Shown: in pieces, positions 8,350 to 18,462 of the stretch
Layout: each line of letters opens with the position of its first letter
Numbering within the stretch: position 1 is the stretch's first letter
Source: Edaphochlamys debaryana
Taxonomy: Eukaryota > Chlorophyta > Chlorophyceae > Chlamydomonadales
Direction: 5' to 3'
DNA length: 64,000 nucleotides
NCBI GenBank assembly: GCA_016858145.1
Contig: JAEHOE010000145.1
Span: forward strand, 62,001 to 126,000
Position numbers and translations under genes: made by a program
The notes under the pieces: generated by a model
Told to the model about the DNA's origin: nothing
What the model saw: only the letters and a program-made list of their open reading frames with translations
Database searches by the model: none

Positions 8350-10352
8350 AAGCCTATCGCCGACTTGGCGGCCCTCAGCACGGCCGTGACCACTGTTGTC
8401 GATCGCGCGGCCGCCCCTGGCTCGGCGGCCGCCGCCGCCCGCGGGCCAGGCCTTGGCGCCACCTGCCTCGCCCTGCCCCCTGCGGTTGGCGGCCTTGGGC
8501 TGCTGCCCTTCGTGGAGCATGTGCAGGGCCGCCACGCGGTCCTGGCGGCCCGGCTCCTGCTGGGTGCGTGCGGCCTCTCGCCGTACACCCCTCCGTGGGC
8601 CCGCGTGGGCCTGGCCCTGCTGCTGCGGCTCCGCCCTGCCGCTCACCCGCTCTGCCTCCTGGCCCTCCGTGGTGATGACCTCGCCGCCCTGGCCAGCAGC
8701 GCTCCGTGCCCTGCCTTCGAGCGCCTGGTCGGTGCCTTCGGGCCCCTGCCCCCCGTGGAGGTCATCCGCCCTGAAGCCCTGGCGGCAGGCCCCTGGTGCG
8801 CCGCCGCTCCGCTGTGGTGGAATCCAGCGCTCCCCGCTGCCGCCGGCGGCGCTGGGCTGGAGGCCGACTTCCCCGACCTGTTCGCCCTCAGCTCCCTCAC
8901 CTCCGTTGGAGTGGCCGTGCGCTGCTGGGACGCGCTCCGCGCTGTCCGGGCAGAGCAGGCTGCGCTGCGGCCTGGGCAGCCGCCCTCCCCCCGTCAGCGG
9001 CGGCGTTGGACCCTGATGTACCGCCGGCGTGTGCTCCGGGCCGTGCTGCGCCTCTGGGGCCCGGCAGACCGGGGCTACGACCATTCCCAGCTCGACCCCG
9101 CTCTGCAGGACGGGCTGTTGGCACTTGAGCGGTTTGCGGCGCTGCTTGGCCGCCTGCCCGACGGGTGGGCGGCTGCAGCGCGCGCAGCGCTGGCCGCAGG
9201 GCCTGCCGCACCCCGGGAGCCCCGGGTGGCCTGGCGGGCTTGCCTGGAGGCGCTGGGCTGGCGCCTGGGGGCGACAGTCGTCCCCGTGGCTGCGCTGTCG
9301 GTCAAGGTGGCCACGTCTCTGCAGCTGGCGCCCCGCATGGCGGCGGTGGATGCGAAGCATGGGGCCTTCGTGGCCCAGGCGCTTGGCCTGGCAGGCCCAG
9401 CGCCTGCCGCTGCCCTGGATGCGCTGCGGAGCACCCTGGCGCGGCTGTGGGGCCTGCGCTGGGAGAATGAGCACAAGGAGCCTTTCTGGCGGTTGGCCCT
9501 CAACGGCTTTGCGTTCTTCGCCTGGCATGCGCGGCGGGCGGCGCAGGCCGCGGCGGCGGAGGGGGCTGCGTGCGCGGGGGCTTCGTGTCCCGGGCCGGGG
9601 CGCCGTGGGCGTGGGCGTGGGCGGGGTCGCGGGCGTGGGCGGGGCCGGTCGCAGGGCCGGCGCCAGGCCGCCGGTGCCCCCCGCTGCCCCTTGTGAAGCG
9701 GAACGTAAGAGCGCAGCGTATCCGTTACAGTGGGTTGGACTCTAAGGTGTGGGGAAGGCTCAAAGTTGTTTGCTTAGGCTCAGTACAGTACCTAGCACCC
9801 GAGCTCTATGCTCTCTATATACCAATAACACAGGGGCTAGCTCTCTCTCGACACAGGAGGAGCTACCTAGTTGCTGTCCCGTACAGCACAGTCCAGAGTG
9901 GTGCCTTGATGACGCATGGGCCTCGGGAGCATCACTTTTGGTCTTGCCCCGTTGCAGAGGCACTTTGCGAGTACATGAACGAAATAGGAAACACTGACAT
10001 TGGGCGGGCACACCTTTGGTTGGTGCAGCCCCCTACGAACGCAATTGTGCAGCCGGTGTGGGATGTTGTGTGCCTGGCCACCATTGCTGCGATGGAGAAG
10101 GGGCGGCAGGCGCTGTACGGTGCCCGGAGTGGCCCGGGTAGGACGGTGCCCGCCGCCTGTGTGCGTCGTGTGGGGGCACGCGTGGTTGCTGACTTCGTGT
10201 CTCGGCTGTGGTCCTTTGCGGCGCTGGGTGCGCGGCCACGCGGTTGGGATGTGGTTTCGGGCAGCCACGTGTTCCTGGGTTCCTCTGCTTCCGGGCACGT
10301 GGTGTGCACTGTGCCTCTTGGTGATGATGGTTCGTCCGCTTCGGACGGCTGA
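8350..10352 (+). pseudogene. 5'-truncated LINE ORF2, C-terminal region (LINE-A)
   Basis: The translation matches the C-terminal part of the full-length LINE ORF2 downstream: PAVGGLGLLPFVEH, AAHPLCLLALR and EHKEPFWRLALNGF all have counterparts there. The endonuclease and reverse transcriptase are absent, the usual outcome of 5' truncation. The frame is open to about 9,690, ending in an Arg/Gly-rich run, and resumes in another frame at about 9,905 with REHHFWSCPVAEAL and VWDVVCLA. The 200 bp between is less GC-rich (it contains CTATATACC) and matches nothing in the other LINEs, so it may be an insertion. The antisense open frame over this stretch is a shadow. Confidence 0.8.
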
Positions 10353-10826
10353 TCGGTTGGTCGTTGCGGCCCTGTGGCTGCTGTACGGTTGGATGCTGTC
10401 CTGGGTCTGGCCTGTGTGCGCCCTGGGACTGAGTGACATGACCTGAGTTTGGTAGCTGCGGCACCGCTTGGCTCTTGACCTGCGCATGTGACGTTCTGGC
10501 TCGGTGGAGGCGCTGATGTGCGGTTGTTCAGGACGCTTCCGGTCTCACGGCCGGGGGGCATCGGGTTCCGAGGGCTGCTGCTCCGTCAAGTCCGCCCTCA
10601 CACTGCGTTGTACGCATTGGGGGCGGCACCCGCTGTAACACAAGCTTCCTATCCCCGGCCGCGGGCGGGATAGTTGCCGTACAGCATGCACGCCGTGCCA
10701 TACACGCGTAAGGTACGCACACAGGTCGCTCTCCCCAGTCAACTCCCACAAGATCCAGCAACCACCGAACTCCTACGATAGTGTGCTAGCGACGATACTG
10801 TGCGCTGTCAGCGAGCCCCGACGGCC
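10353..10826. other. LINE-A 3' region, no gene seen
   Basis: No coding region recognised. A TGTAA motif, the usual polyadenylation signal of chlamydomonad algae, lies at about 10,634 and would suit the 3' end of LINE-A. Confidence 0.4.
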
Positions 10827-11136
10827 GGTGCCGGCACAAAGCCACTCTCAGCGGCTCCGCGTCTGTAGCGCCCAAGCTCGAGTCAAACACGCCCCATGTA
10901 AGCCCAAGTAATGATACTAGCCCGAAGAGCGCGTGCGCGTTGGGCGAGCGCGACAGGAGAGGCATCGCGGCCCACGGGCTCGAATCTGCGGGTGCTTTGC
11001 TGGCGAGCCCTCAAGCAGGACCCGCAAGCGCGGATATTGTTGTAATAGGTTGCTAAGGGCGTGCACAGAGTGCGGGCGACCCAGGAACTGCGCAGAACTG
11101 CCCCCAAGCCGCTGGGAGTGGCTTTGTGCCGGCACC
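10827..11136. mobile_element. MITE-like element with 30-bp inverted repeats
   Basis: The 30 bases at 10,827-10,856 (beginning GGTGCCGGCACAAAG) and the reverse complement of 11,107-11,136 agree at 29 positions. The 310-bp interval has no coding potential, which fits a small non-autonomous DNA transposon. A third, weaker direct copy of the right end (about 24 of 30) lies at 11,264-11,293, so a second related insertion or a nested remnant may be present. I could not identify a target-site duplication. Confidence 0.6.
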
Positions 11137-11794
11137 CTCCGGCGTCCGCGCTTGCAGCACGATTCCGGCCTCCCCGGCCCCCACAGGCACTGGTTAGCGG
11201 ACTGTGATGCGCTGTGGGAGTGTACCAGTGCGTGCGAGCAGTGGTGGTTGGAAAGGAAGGTCGAGCCGTAGAGAGTGGCTCTGTGTGGGCACCACGCACC
11301 AGACACGCGCCTCCAATCCTGCAGCAATCCTGCACCCCGCGAGACCTGCCAGATGTATTCACATCATTCACAGTGTAAAACGGCAGGGAACAGGAGCACT
11401 GGCCGTAGTGCTCAGCGCAGGGCACGCCCCAGGCACCAGGGGCACCATGCCCCAGGCATCCCTGCCAGCCAGGCGCCTCAAACAGGGAGGGCCAGGGTGG
11501 TGATGTTTGCATTCTCGAGTGCGTACGAAACTGCCGTGCGCATATTGCCTGCTCGCCATCCTGCCTGCTGGCCAATAGAAGCGGCTGGAAGCACACCCAC
11601 CTTGCTTCCTGCTTCCTGCACACCCGCCTGCACCTGGTGCCCCTTGCCTGTCATCATGCCCGTTGCCTTGGCCCTTCCTATGCCTACTATGCCCTGGCAG
11701 GTCCAGGTTTTCCTCCCCCAAGCGCCCCTCCTAGTGCTGGCTGTGAGCCGCTGTGAACGTAATTACTGATCGGACCTGGGTGCTGGCTAGATGC
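11137..11794. other. Unassigned sequence between MITE-like element and LINE-B
   Basis: Apart from the 30-bp repeat at 11,264-11,293 I see no gene, RNA or repeat here. Confidence 0.4.
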
Positions 11795-12290
11795 CATTGA
11801 CATTGGCTACCCCATACCTCGGGCACAAGCGAGGTAGCCAGGTGCCCCTGTGGGCAGGCAATGAACCAAGGTGACCGGCTCCATCATTTCTGGTCGTGTG
11901 CGGCAACAATGGCAGTGCGCACAAGATTGAGCGATGCTATTGGTCGGGCAGTGAAGAGGCATGAGGTTTGGTTGGTGCAGGCCCCCGGGGGCATTGAGCA
12001 GCAAGTTTGGGGTGCAGTCGTGCAGAGGGCCTGATTATGCAGGCAAGGGCGCTGGCAAGGGGAGAGCTGGAAGCGCGCCTTCAGTGCTTTGCCGGGGTCA
12101 ATGCAACGTGCAACTAGCCTGGTTTGGCCCACCAGCCGGATGCGGCAGGCAGGCAACGAGCAAAGCAGCAGCTTTGCCGGGGTGGGGCCGGCCCCGTCGG
12201 ATTGGGACACGGTGTCTGAGGACCACCCCTTTTGGGCCGTGACCGAGGAGGGAGATGTGCGTTACATGCCCCACGTTGAGGTGATGGATG
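11795..12290 (+). pseudogene. LINE ORF2 C-terminal remnant (LINE-B)
   Basis: The stretch reads EVARCPCGQAMNQGDRLHHF and then GRAVKRHEVWLVQAP, very close to the C terminus of the full-length LINE ORF2 downstream. After a break it continues with LARGELEARLQCFAGV and DHPFWAVTEEGDVRYMP, again matching the family. The pieces lie in different frames and a 73-bp insertion separates the last two. It is a dead 3' end lying immediately upstream of the full-length copy. Confidence 0.85.
12087..12183. repeat. 12-bp direct repeats flanking a 73-bp insertion
   Basis: CTTTGCCGGGGT occurs at 12,087-12,098 and 12,172-12,183. The homologous LINE sequence is contiguous, so the 73 bp between them is extra. It is either a small insertion with a target-site duplication or a slippage product. 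Confidence 0.6.
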
Positions 12291-12392
12291 GATGGAGCCC
12301 GGGTACGGGCCCTGCCGTCCAAGTCAGGGGGCGGAGGACACGCACGATGGGCGTGCCCCGCCTCCTAGCTAGGTAGAGCGCAACCGACCGAC

Positions 12393-13997
12393 ATGTCGGC
12401 GGCCGCGGCCCGGTCCGCGTGGGCCAGAGGCCCAGCTCCGCTCAAATTAGAGTACTCGCTGACCACCCCCTTGAACCGCGAGCGACGCACTCGCGCGAAC
12501 CTGACCGGCCACATCAATGGCTTCTCCGCAGCAGAACTCGGAAAGAAAGATACCCTGGACCTAGTGAAACTGGCAATTAGCGACATCACGGATGAGCTCA
12601 AGAACGCTGGCCCGAAGGCCGTTCAGCAATTCGGCGGCATCCGATTCACGGACCTTAGCACAGCGGACCCCGACGCCCCAGCCGCCTGCCTGGCCACCAT
12701 CACGCTGGTCCTGAGCGATGCTGGGCAGGCGAAGCTCAAGAGCATGCTGGCCGCGGTGGCCGACTACGCCGGCGACAGCGTGTTCCAAACCCCCGCCATC
12801 CTCTCCGGCCCCCCCACCGCCCCCTCCTACATCCCCGAGGTGGACTGGACGGTGGAGTGGACCGAGGACCTCATCGCCATCGACTCCTACGGCTGGCCGA
12901 CCGAGTTCGGTGAACTGAACGTGCGAGAGGTGACCCGCTTCACCCTGGGCTCCCTCCCTGCGCGCGTGGCAACGCACGTGGACGGCTGCTCGGCCCTGGA
13001 GTCGGGAGACCGCTGCATCCTGTACTTCCCGGCGGGCACGAAGCTCCCGGGAAACCTGAACGAGCCCCCTCCGGCCTCGGGCCGGAAAGAGCGGGAGGAC
13101 TGGACCAAGTACCTGGACGGGTCGAAGACCAACGACCCCACCTTCACGCTGCGGTGCCGCCCCCTGCACCGGGGCAACTACGACCGCGCCTGCCGCAATG
13201 GCGCCCTCAAGCACGAGGCGTACAGCAACAGCAAGCAGCGGCACCAGCCGCCGGAGTCAGAGGACACCGAGGACCCGTACATCGGCCCCTGGGCGGATGA
13301 CGTGGACGCGGCTGAGGCTGAGGCGGCAGCCGCAGCGGCCGCCGCCGCCGCAGCAGCAGCAGCAGGAGCGGCCGTACAGGAGGAGGAGGCGGAGGGCTCG
13401 GGGGAGACCGGGGGCGGCGGCGCACCAGCGGCCAGCACCGAGACTGTGGGGGTGGCGGCTGAGGAGCAGGAGGCGGACTCCACCGCTGCCGTGGAGTCGC
13501 ACCCCGAGGGCACCGACAGCGAGGGCGGCGAGAGGGCGGCGGAAGGGGGCGAGGGACTGGGGGCGGACGAGGCGGACCCAGCCGCCCACGAGGAGCCAGC
13601 GGGAGCCGACGGGCCGGCGGACTTGGGCTGCGCGCCCAACGCCGCGGCTGGGGCGGGAGACGACGGCCAGCTGCCGCCGGGCCTGCTGCGTGCCGCCGCC
13701 GCCGTGGACCCGGAGGGCGACGACGAGCAGATCACGGCGCTGGCGGCCCTAGCGCTACCCCAGCGGGGGGGAGCGGGCAGGGGCCGCGGCCCTGCACGGG
13801 GCGGGGCCACAGGCCGCCTCAGCGGCAAGAACGGCAGGGGCGGCGGCAGCACCGGCTCGAGCCCCCCTGGGAAAAAGACGAGGGTGCCGCTGCCCTCGGA
13901 GACGGACCTGGACGACGCTGGTGGAGGCCACGCCATCCCGGCGCGCCGCTCCCTCGCTGCCAGCTGGGCGGAGGTGGCTTCGGGCGACCTCATCTAA
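12393..13997 (+). CDS. LINE-C ORF1 protein
   Basis: This 534-residue protein precedes ORF2 in the same element and is expected to act as the RNA-binding or chaperone partner of the reverse transcriptase; that role is inferred from position. The N-terminal 290 residues look globular (for example YIPEVDWTVEWTEDLIAIDS). The rest is low complexity: a polyalanine run at about residues 310-327 followed by Glu/Gly/Ala-rich sequence and an Arg/Gly patch (RGGAGRGRGPARGG). I see no RRM motif and no CCHC knuckle. The ATG at 12,393 is the first in the frame. The stop TAA is followed at once by the ATG of ORF2 in the same frame. Confidence 0.75.
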   Translation: MSAAAARSAWARGPAPLKLEYSLTTPLNRERRTRANLTGHINGFSAAELGKKDTLDLVKLAISDITDELKNAGPKAVQQFGGIRFTDLSTADPDAPAACLATITLVLSDAGQAKLKSMLAAVADYAGDSVFQTPAILSGPPTAPSYIPEVDWTVEWTEDLIAIDSYGWPTEFGELNVREVTRFTLGSLPARVATHVDGCSALESGDRCILYFPAGTKLPGNLNEPPPASGRKEREDWTKYLDGSKTNDPTFTLRCRPLHRGNYDRACRNGALKHEAYSNSKQRHQPPESEDTEDPYIGPWADDVDAAEAEAAAAAAAAAAAAAAGAAVQEEEAEGSGETGGGGAPAASTETVGVAAEEQEADSTAAVESHPEGTDSEGGERAAEGGEGLGADEADPAAHEEPAGADGPADLGCAPNAAAGAGDDGQLPPGLLRAAAAVDPEGDDEQITALAALALPQRGGAGRGRGPARGGATGRLSGKNGRGGGSTGSSPPGKKTRVPLPSETDLDDAGGGHAIPARRSLAASWAEVASGDLI

Positions 13998-16900
13998 ATG
14001 CCCGGGCGCCGCCCTCGGGAGCGAGCGGGACTCCCACCGCTCAGGGTCGCAACCCACAACGTACGAGGCATCTTGGGGGGTGGAAACCGTCAGCTGGATC
14101 GCCTTACCGCCCTCATGCAGCAGTGGGCGAGGCAGCGGCTTGACGTAGTATGTTTACAAGAGACTAAGCTCCCAGCAGCGCAGACCAACTGGGTGCAGAC
14201 CCAGATGAGCGTCATTGCAGCCCAGCTCCACGTGGGCGACTGGCAATCCTTTTGGTCGCCGGCAGGCCAGGGGCCACGGGGCGGCCCAGCCGGCGGCGTC
14301 GCCATCCTGATACGTAAAGCCTTGATAACTGGAGGAGCTCTACAAGTGCCTGTTGCTCCTTCAACGACCGACACAGAGGGCCGACTTGTGCAGCTGCCAG
14401 TACGATGGGGTGGCCACAGCTTCACGCTGACCTGCGCCTACCTTCCTTCCGCCAACCCTTCAGCTCAACGTTGCTTTATTGAGACTGTCCTCGGCCCCAG
14501 TCTGTCAGCCACGAGCACCCACCTCCTAGCAGCCGACTTCAACTTCGTCCCCAACCCCGCCCTGGACAGCATCTCGGCGCATGGGCGCCCCGACGATGCC
14601 GCCACCACAGCAACTTTCTCCACCTTCTGCCCAGGCCTCGTTGACGTCTATCGTGCCCTTCACCCCGAGCAGCGCGCATACACGTTCACCAACGGCGCCA
14701 GCGCCGCCCGCCTCGACCGCCTTCTCGCCTCCAGTCCCCTGGCGGCCCACGTGCCCACCTGCCGCGTGGAGTCAGGCCGCCCCTCTGACCACCGGCTGGT
14801 TTCCATCTACATCAACCCCCTTGATACGGCACGGCCCGCCGGGCGGGGCCTCCCAAGAGCCCGCCTCCACTTCTTGGATCACCCCGACCTGCGAGACCAG
14901 TTTGGCGGCTGGCTTATACAAGCGAGTGCCGCACGCCCAACCACGCCCGCCGAGTGCCTGCAGTGGTGGACCCGCTTCAAGCGCTCCCTCCTCATCAGCT
15001 GCAACCGACTCAACCGTATGGCCCGCCAGCGCCGCCTGCAGGCAACTGCAGAAGCAGAGGCGGCTGCCCAAGCAGAAGCCGCAGCATTTGCAGCCGTAGC
15101 AGCAGGCGACCTCAGCGCCGCGTCAGCAGCGGCCGCCGCGCGCGCAGCTGCCGCCGCCGCCAGCCTCCGCGCCGCAGCACCATTGGCCCGCCGCGCACGT
15201 CAAGCCTGGCTCCGGACTGGGGAGCGCCCCTGCCCAGCCATCACACGACTAATCCGCCCCGCCTCAGGTGGCTGCGTCATACGACAGCTTCAGCGCCCTG
15301 ACGGGTCCCAGGCAACCAATCCCGAAGAGTTACCTGAGGTGATGGCAGAGTTCTGGAGCAGAGTCAGCACAGCCGCAGCTGCCGACCCAGAAGCCCGCGC
15401 ACAGGTCTTACACGCCCTACGTGCAGCCGGCAACCGCTGCCCGCCGAGCCGTGTAGCCGAGATGGGGGCAGCGGAGGTTCTGGCAAAGGAGGTAGCCACA
15501 GCTATTGCCGGCGCCCGGCCCGGAACTGCCCCCGGCGCAGATGGCATCCCCATGGATCTCTACAAGGCGTACGCAGCACAGCTAACCCCTATCCTCGTTG
15601 ACGTCTTCACCGCCATTGGGACCACCGAGTCGACCCCAGCAGGCTTTCTGGACGCAGTGATCTCGTGCTTTCACAAGGGCGGGGACCCAGCTGTCGCCGC
15701 CATGTACCGCCCAATCGCCCTCCTGGACACGGACTACCGCCTCCTTGCCCGCGTCCTCGCCCGCCGCCTCCTCCCCGCCTTCGTGGAGGCCATTGACAAC
15801 GAGCAGACCGCCTTCCTCACCCTTCGCCTCATCTCCGACAACATCCTCCTCATGCAGCTGCTCGCTGAGTCCTTGCGCAAATCAGGCGAGTCGGGCCTCA
15901 TAGCCTTCCTCGACTTCCACAAAGCGTACGACACCGTGGACAGGCCGTTCCTCCTCGCCTGCCTGGATGCTCTGGGGGTTGGCGATGGCTTTCTTAGATG
16001 GGTCAGACTGATCTACACGGGCACCAGATCGGCTGCCTTGGTCAACGGTCAGCTTTCCAGCTATAAGGCAGTTACAGCTGGGGTACGACAGGGCTGCCCG
16101 CTGGCCCCCCTTCTCTACCTGGCCCCCGGACAAGCCCTGCTCTCCTTCCTCAAGCGACTTGAACTGGGGTTCGCCCTAGCCAACACGCGCCTCACAGCCA
16201 GCCAGTATGCAGATGACTACGGACAGATCCTGCGATCCACCGCCCTCGTCTCCGCCCTGATGAGCGCCATGGACACCTTCGCAGCAGCGTCAGGCCAACG
16301 CCTCAACGTGGGAAAGTGCGAGCTCCTCCGCATCGGCACGCCGCCGCCCCCAGCCCTCCAGCAGCATCCCCCCCCCGGACCCCAGGCTGCGGAGCAGGTT
16401 GCCGGCCTCCACCTCGCCGCCTCTGCACGCACCCTTGGCGTCACGTTCTCCACACAACCAACGGCGGCCACTCCCCTCCCTCCCCCCCTGCTGGACAAGT
16501 TTCTCAGCCGCCTGACTCTGATCGCGAGGATGGGCCTCTCAGCCTTCGGCGTTGCCTCATGCCTGTCCGCCTACGGCCTGGGCACCCTCCTCTACCACTG
16601 CCAGCACAACGGCCTACCCCCTCGTACGGCGACAGAGCACCTAGTGGGCACGGTGGCGGCCCTGACCGACCGCAACATGTCGCCTGCTCGATACAGGGAC
16701 AACCCCAACGCACTGCCCGCAGGAGCACCCACGAGCTGCATGTACCTCTCCCCGGCAGTTGGCGGCTTCGGCCTGCTCCCCCTCGTCGAGCACACTGGCG
16801 CCAGGCACGCGAGTGCGGCAGTCCGTGGCATTCTGGGCGCCTGCGGCCTCCTCCGCTACCGCCCGCCGTGGACCGCGCCGCTCGTCTCCCTGCTCCGCTC

Positions 16901-18251
16901 AACCCACCCAGCAGCACACCCGCTCTGCCTCCTGACAATGCGGCGCCCGACCTCGTCGATCGGTCTCCGCATCTTGGGGGCCACAGTCCAACGCGCAACC
17001 TCACCAGCACTGGTGCGCGTGGCAGGCGCGCTAGCGCTGCTGCCCCAGGCCCAAGTGATTGCTCCCATGCCAGCCGGAGCCTGGGTCTACAATGCACCGC
17101 TTTGGGGCAACCCAGCCCTGCCCGCGGGGAACATCGACAACAACGCCCCAAGCTGGGGCCTCGAAGGCGAGTTCACAGATCTGTTCGCGGTTCCGGGACT
17201 GCGGACAGTAGGCACGGCAGTCCGCTGCCTAGATGAGCTTGAGCGCATCCGAGGGAGGCACGGGCTGGAGGGCAGCATAGGTCGGGCTCTCGCACGGGCG
17301 AGGGCCCAGATCAACAGGTCATACACCGAAAGGGTAGTACAGAGCATTTTGGGCACGCAGGTGGGAGCGCTCCCGCAAGCACTCCGCAATGGACTAGACA
17401 TGGGACAGCGCCTGGGCGCGCTTATTAGCCGGCTCCCGGCCGGGTGGGCCGAAGCAGCACGGGGGGTGGACGATCAGGCGGCCGCCCCAGGGGAAGAAGA
17501 GGCTTGGGCGAACATTGCCAGGGGCATAGGCTGGGAGGACGTCAGCTTGGCAAAGATGACAGTTAGCCTGGCCACGCACTTGCAATTGGGACCGGCTCGG
17601 GTTAAGCTAGCACGGAAGCATGCACTTTACATTCAGGAGGCGTACGGCACAGACACGGCATCAGCAGAAGCAGTGGCAAGTCTGAAAGCGGTTTGGCCGA
17701 GGTTGTGGGGCATTAAGTGGGATCCGGGCAATAAAGAGCCCTTGTGGAGGCTAGCGATGGATGGCTTCCCGGGATTTGGCATGCACCGGAGCCAGTTAGG
17801 AACTGAGAACGTGGCGAGGTGTCCGTGTGGGCGGGCCATGGAGCAAGGCGATCGGCTCCACCATTTCTGGTATTGCCCAGCCGCTGTGGCTGTTCGTATG
17901 CGCCTCAGTCATGGTATTGGCAGGGCGGTGAAACGACACGAGGTGTGGCTTGCTGTGCCCCCAGAGGGCACCGGGATTCATGCGCGAGTGTGGGACGTGG
18001 TGTGTCTGGCCGCGATATGCGCGATGGACCGGGCCAGAAGGTACAAGTATGCGCACAGGGACGCTCAGGACCACTCCTTGATGATGGCACAGGCTTTAGC
18101 AGTAGCACGAGGCGAGTTTGAGGGCCGTTTGCAGTGTTTTGCGGAGGTTGGGCTCACGCACAGGGGCTGGGATGAGGTCCCAACCGACCACCCTTTCCTA
18201 GCGGCCAGGGCGGATGGATCAGTGCAGTATGCAGGCCCGGACGCCCCTTGA
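13998..18251 (+). CDS. LINE-C ORF2: endonuclease and reverse transcriptase
   Basis: This 1,417-residue protein should nick target DNA and reverse-transcribe the element RNA. The endonuclease/exonuclease/phosphatase fold covers residues ~15-270, with N21 (THNVRG), E55 (LQETK), D180/N182 (AADFNF) and the SDH motif at D264-H265. An Ala-rich linker follows (~345-395). Reverse transcriptase spans ~510-745: MYRPIALLD, D639 in FLDFHKAYDTVD, VRQGCPLAPLLY, and YADD at residues 737-740. The C-terminal third is a conserved family region ending in a Cys/His motif (CPCGRAMEQGDRLHHFWYC, ~1,276-1,294). No frameshift or stop interrupts it. It starts directly after the ORF1 stop, so reinitiation or stop read-through is the likely way it is expressed. 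Confidence 0.9.
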   Translation: MPGRRPRERAGLPPLRVATHNVRGILGGGNRQLDRLTALMQQWARQRLDVVCLQETKLPAAQTNWVQTQMSVIAAQLHVGDWQSFWSPAGQGPRGGPAGGVAILIRKALITGGALQVPVAPSTTDTEGRLVQLPVRWGGHSFTLTCAYLPSANPSAQRCFIETVLGPSLSATSTHLLAADFNFVPNPALDSISAHGRPDDAATTATFSTFCPGLVDVYRALHPEQRAYTFTNGASAARLDRLLASSPLAAHVPTCRVESGRPSDHRLVSIYINPLDTARPAGRGLPRARLHFLDHPDLRDQFGGWLIQASAARPTTPAECLQWWTRFKRSLLISCNRLNRMARQRRLQATAEAEAAAQAEAAAFAAVAAGDLSAASAAAAARAAAAAASLRAAAPLARRARQAWLRTGERPCPAITRLIRPASGGCVIRQLQRPDGSQATNPEELPEVMAEFWSRVSTAAAADPEARAQVLHALRAAGNRCPPSRVAEMGAAEVLAKEVATAIAGARPGTAPGADGIPMDLYKAYAAQLTPILVDVFTAIGTTESTPAGFLDAVISCFHKGGDPAVAAMYRPIALLDTDYRLLARVLARRLLPAFVEAIDNEQTAFLTLRLISDNILLMQLLAESLRKSGESGLIAFLDFHKAYDTVDRPFLLACLDALGVGDGFLRWVRLIYTGTRSAALVNGQLSSYKAVTAGVRQGCPLAPLLYLAPGQALLSFLKRLELGFALANTRLTASQYADDYGQILRSTALVSALMSAMDTFAAASGQRLNVGKCELLRIGTPPPPALQQHPPPGPQAAEQVAGLHLAASARTLGVTFSTQPTAATPLPPPLLDKFLSRLTLIARMGLSAFGVASCLSAYGLGTLLYHCQHNGLPPRTATEHLVGTVAALTDRNMSPARYRDNPNALPAGAPTSCMYLSPAVGGFGLLPLVEHTGARHASAAVRGILGACGLLRYRPPWTAPLVSLLRSTHPAAHPLCLLTMRRPTSSIGLRILGATVQRATSPALVRVAGALALLPQAQVIAPMPAGAWVYNAPLWGNPALPAGNIDNNAPSWGLEGEFTDLFAVPGLRTVGTAVRCLDELERIRGRHGLEGSIGRALARARAQINRSYTERVVQSILGTQVGALPQALRNGLDMGQRLGALISRLPAGWAEAARGVDDQAAAPGEEEAWANIARGIGWEDVSLAKMTVSLATHLQLGPARVKLARKHALYIQEAYGTDTASAEAVASLKAVWPRLWGIKWDPGNKEPLWRLAMDGFPGFGMHRSQLGTENVARCPCGRAMEQGDRLHHFWYCPAAVAVRMRLSHGIGRAVKRHEVWLAVPPEGTGIHARVWDVVCLAAICAMDRARRYKYAHRDAQDHSLMMAQALAVARGEFEGRLQCFAEVGLTHRGWDEVPTDHPFLAARADGSVQYAGPDAP

Positions 18252-18268
18252 TGGAGGCGGGGCACACC

Positions 18269-18462
18269 CTGCGGCGCATAACAAACGGGAGGGAGCCGCA
18301 GGGGGGGGGGGGGGTTCGCCCGGCGGCGCATAACAAACGGGAGGGAGTCGCAGGGCAGGGGCGGGGACCGGGTGAGCTACACGTGGCGTTTGATGGGATG
18401 TGCACCTTGCGGAAAGGGGACATAGTCCTCTGCGGCGCATAACAAACGGGAGGGAGCCGCAG
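18269..18462 (+). repeat. Three 33-base hairpin repeats in LINE-C 3' UTR
   Basis: A 33-base unit occurs at 18,269-18,301, 18,321-18,353 and 18,430-18,462. The first and third end in CTGCGGC and GCCGCAG, a perfect 7-bp stem around the conserved loop GCATAACAAACGGGAGGGA; the second has a weakened stem. A run of 14 G follows the first unit. The position just after the stop codon fits a structure recognised by the LINE reverse transcriptase; that role is inference. Confidence 0.75.

Noticed and set aside
8000..8350. 5' LTR of the gypsy-like element
   Set aside because: No TG...CA-bounded repeat with a partner could be recognised within the window; the partner may lie beyond the left edge.
8104..9528. 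474-codon minus-strand ORF
   Set aside because: Antisense to the LINE-A coding frame; composition is Arg/Gly/Gln-rich as expected for a GC-rich shadow.
13310..13370. Polyalanine run in ORF1 as a repeat expansion of interest
   Set aside because: Mixed GCC/GCA/GCG codons in a low-complexity linker; ordinary for GC-rich algal proteins.
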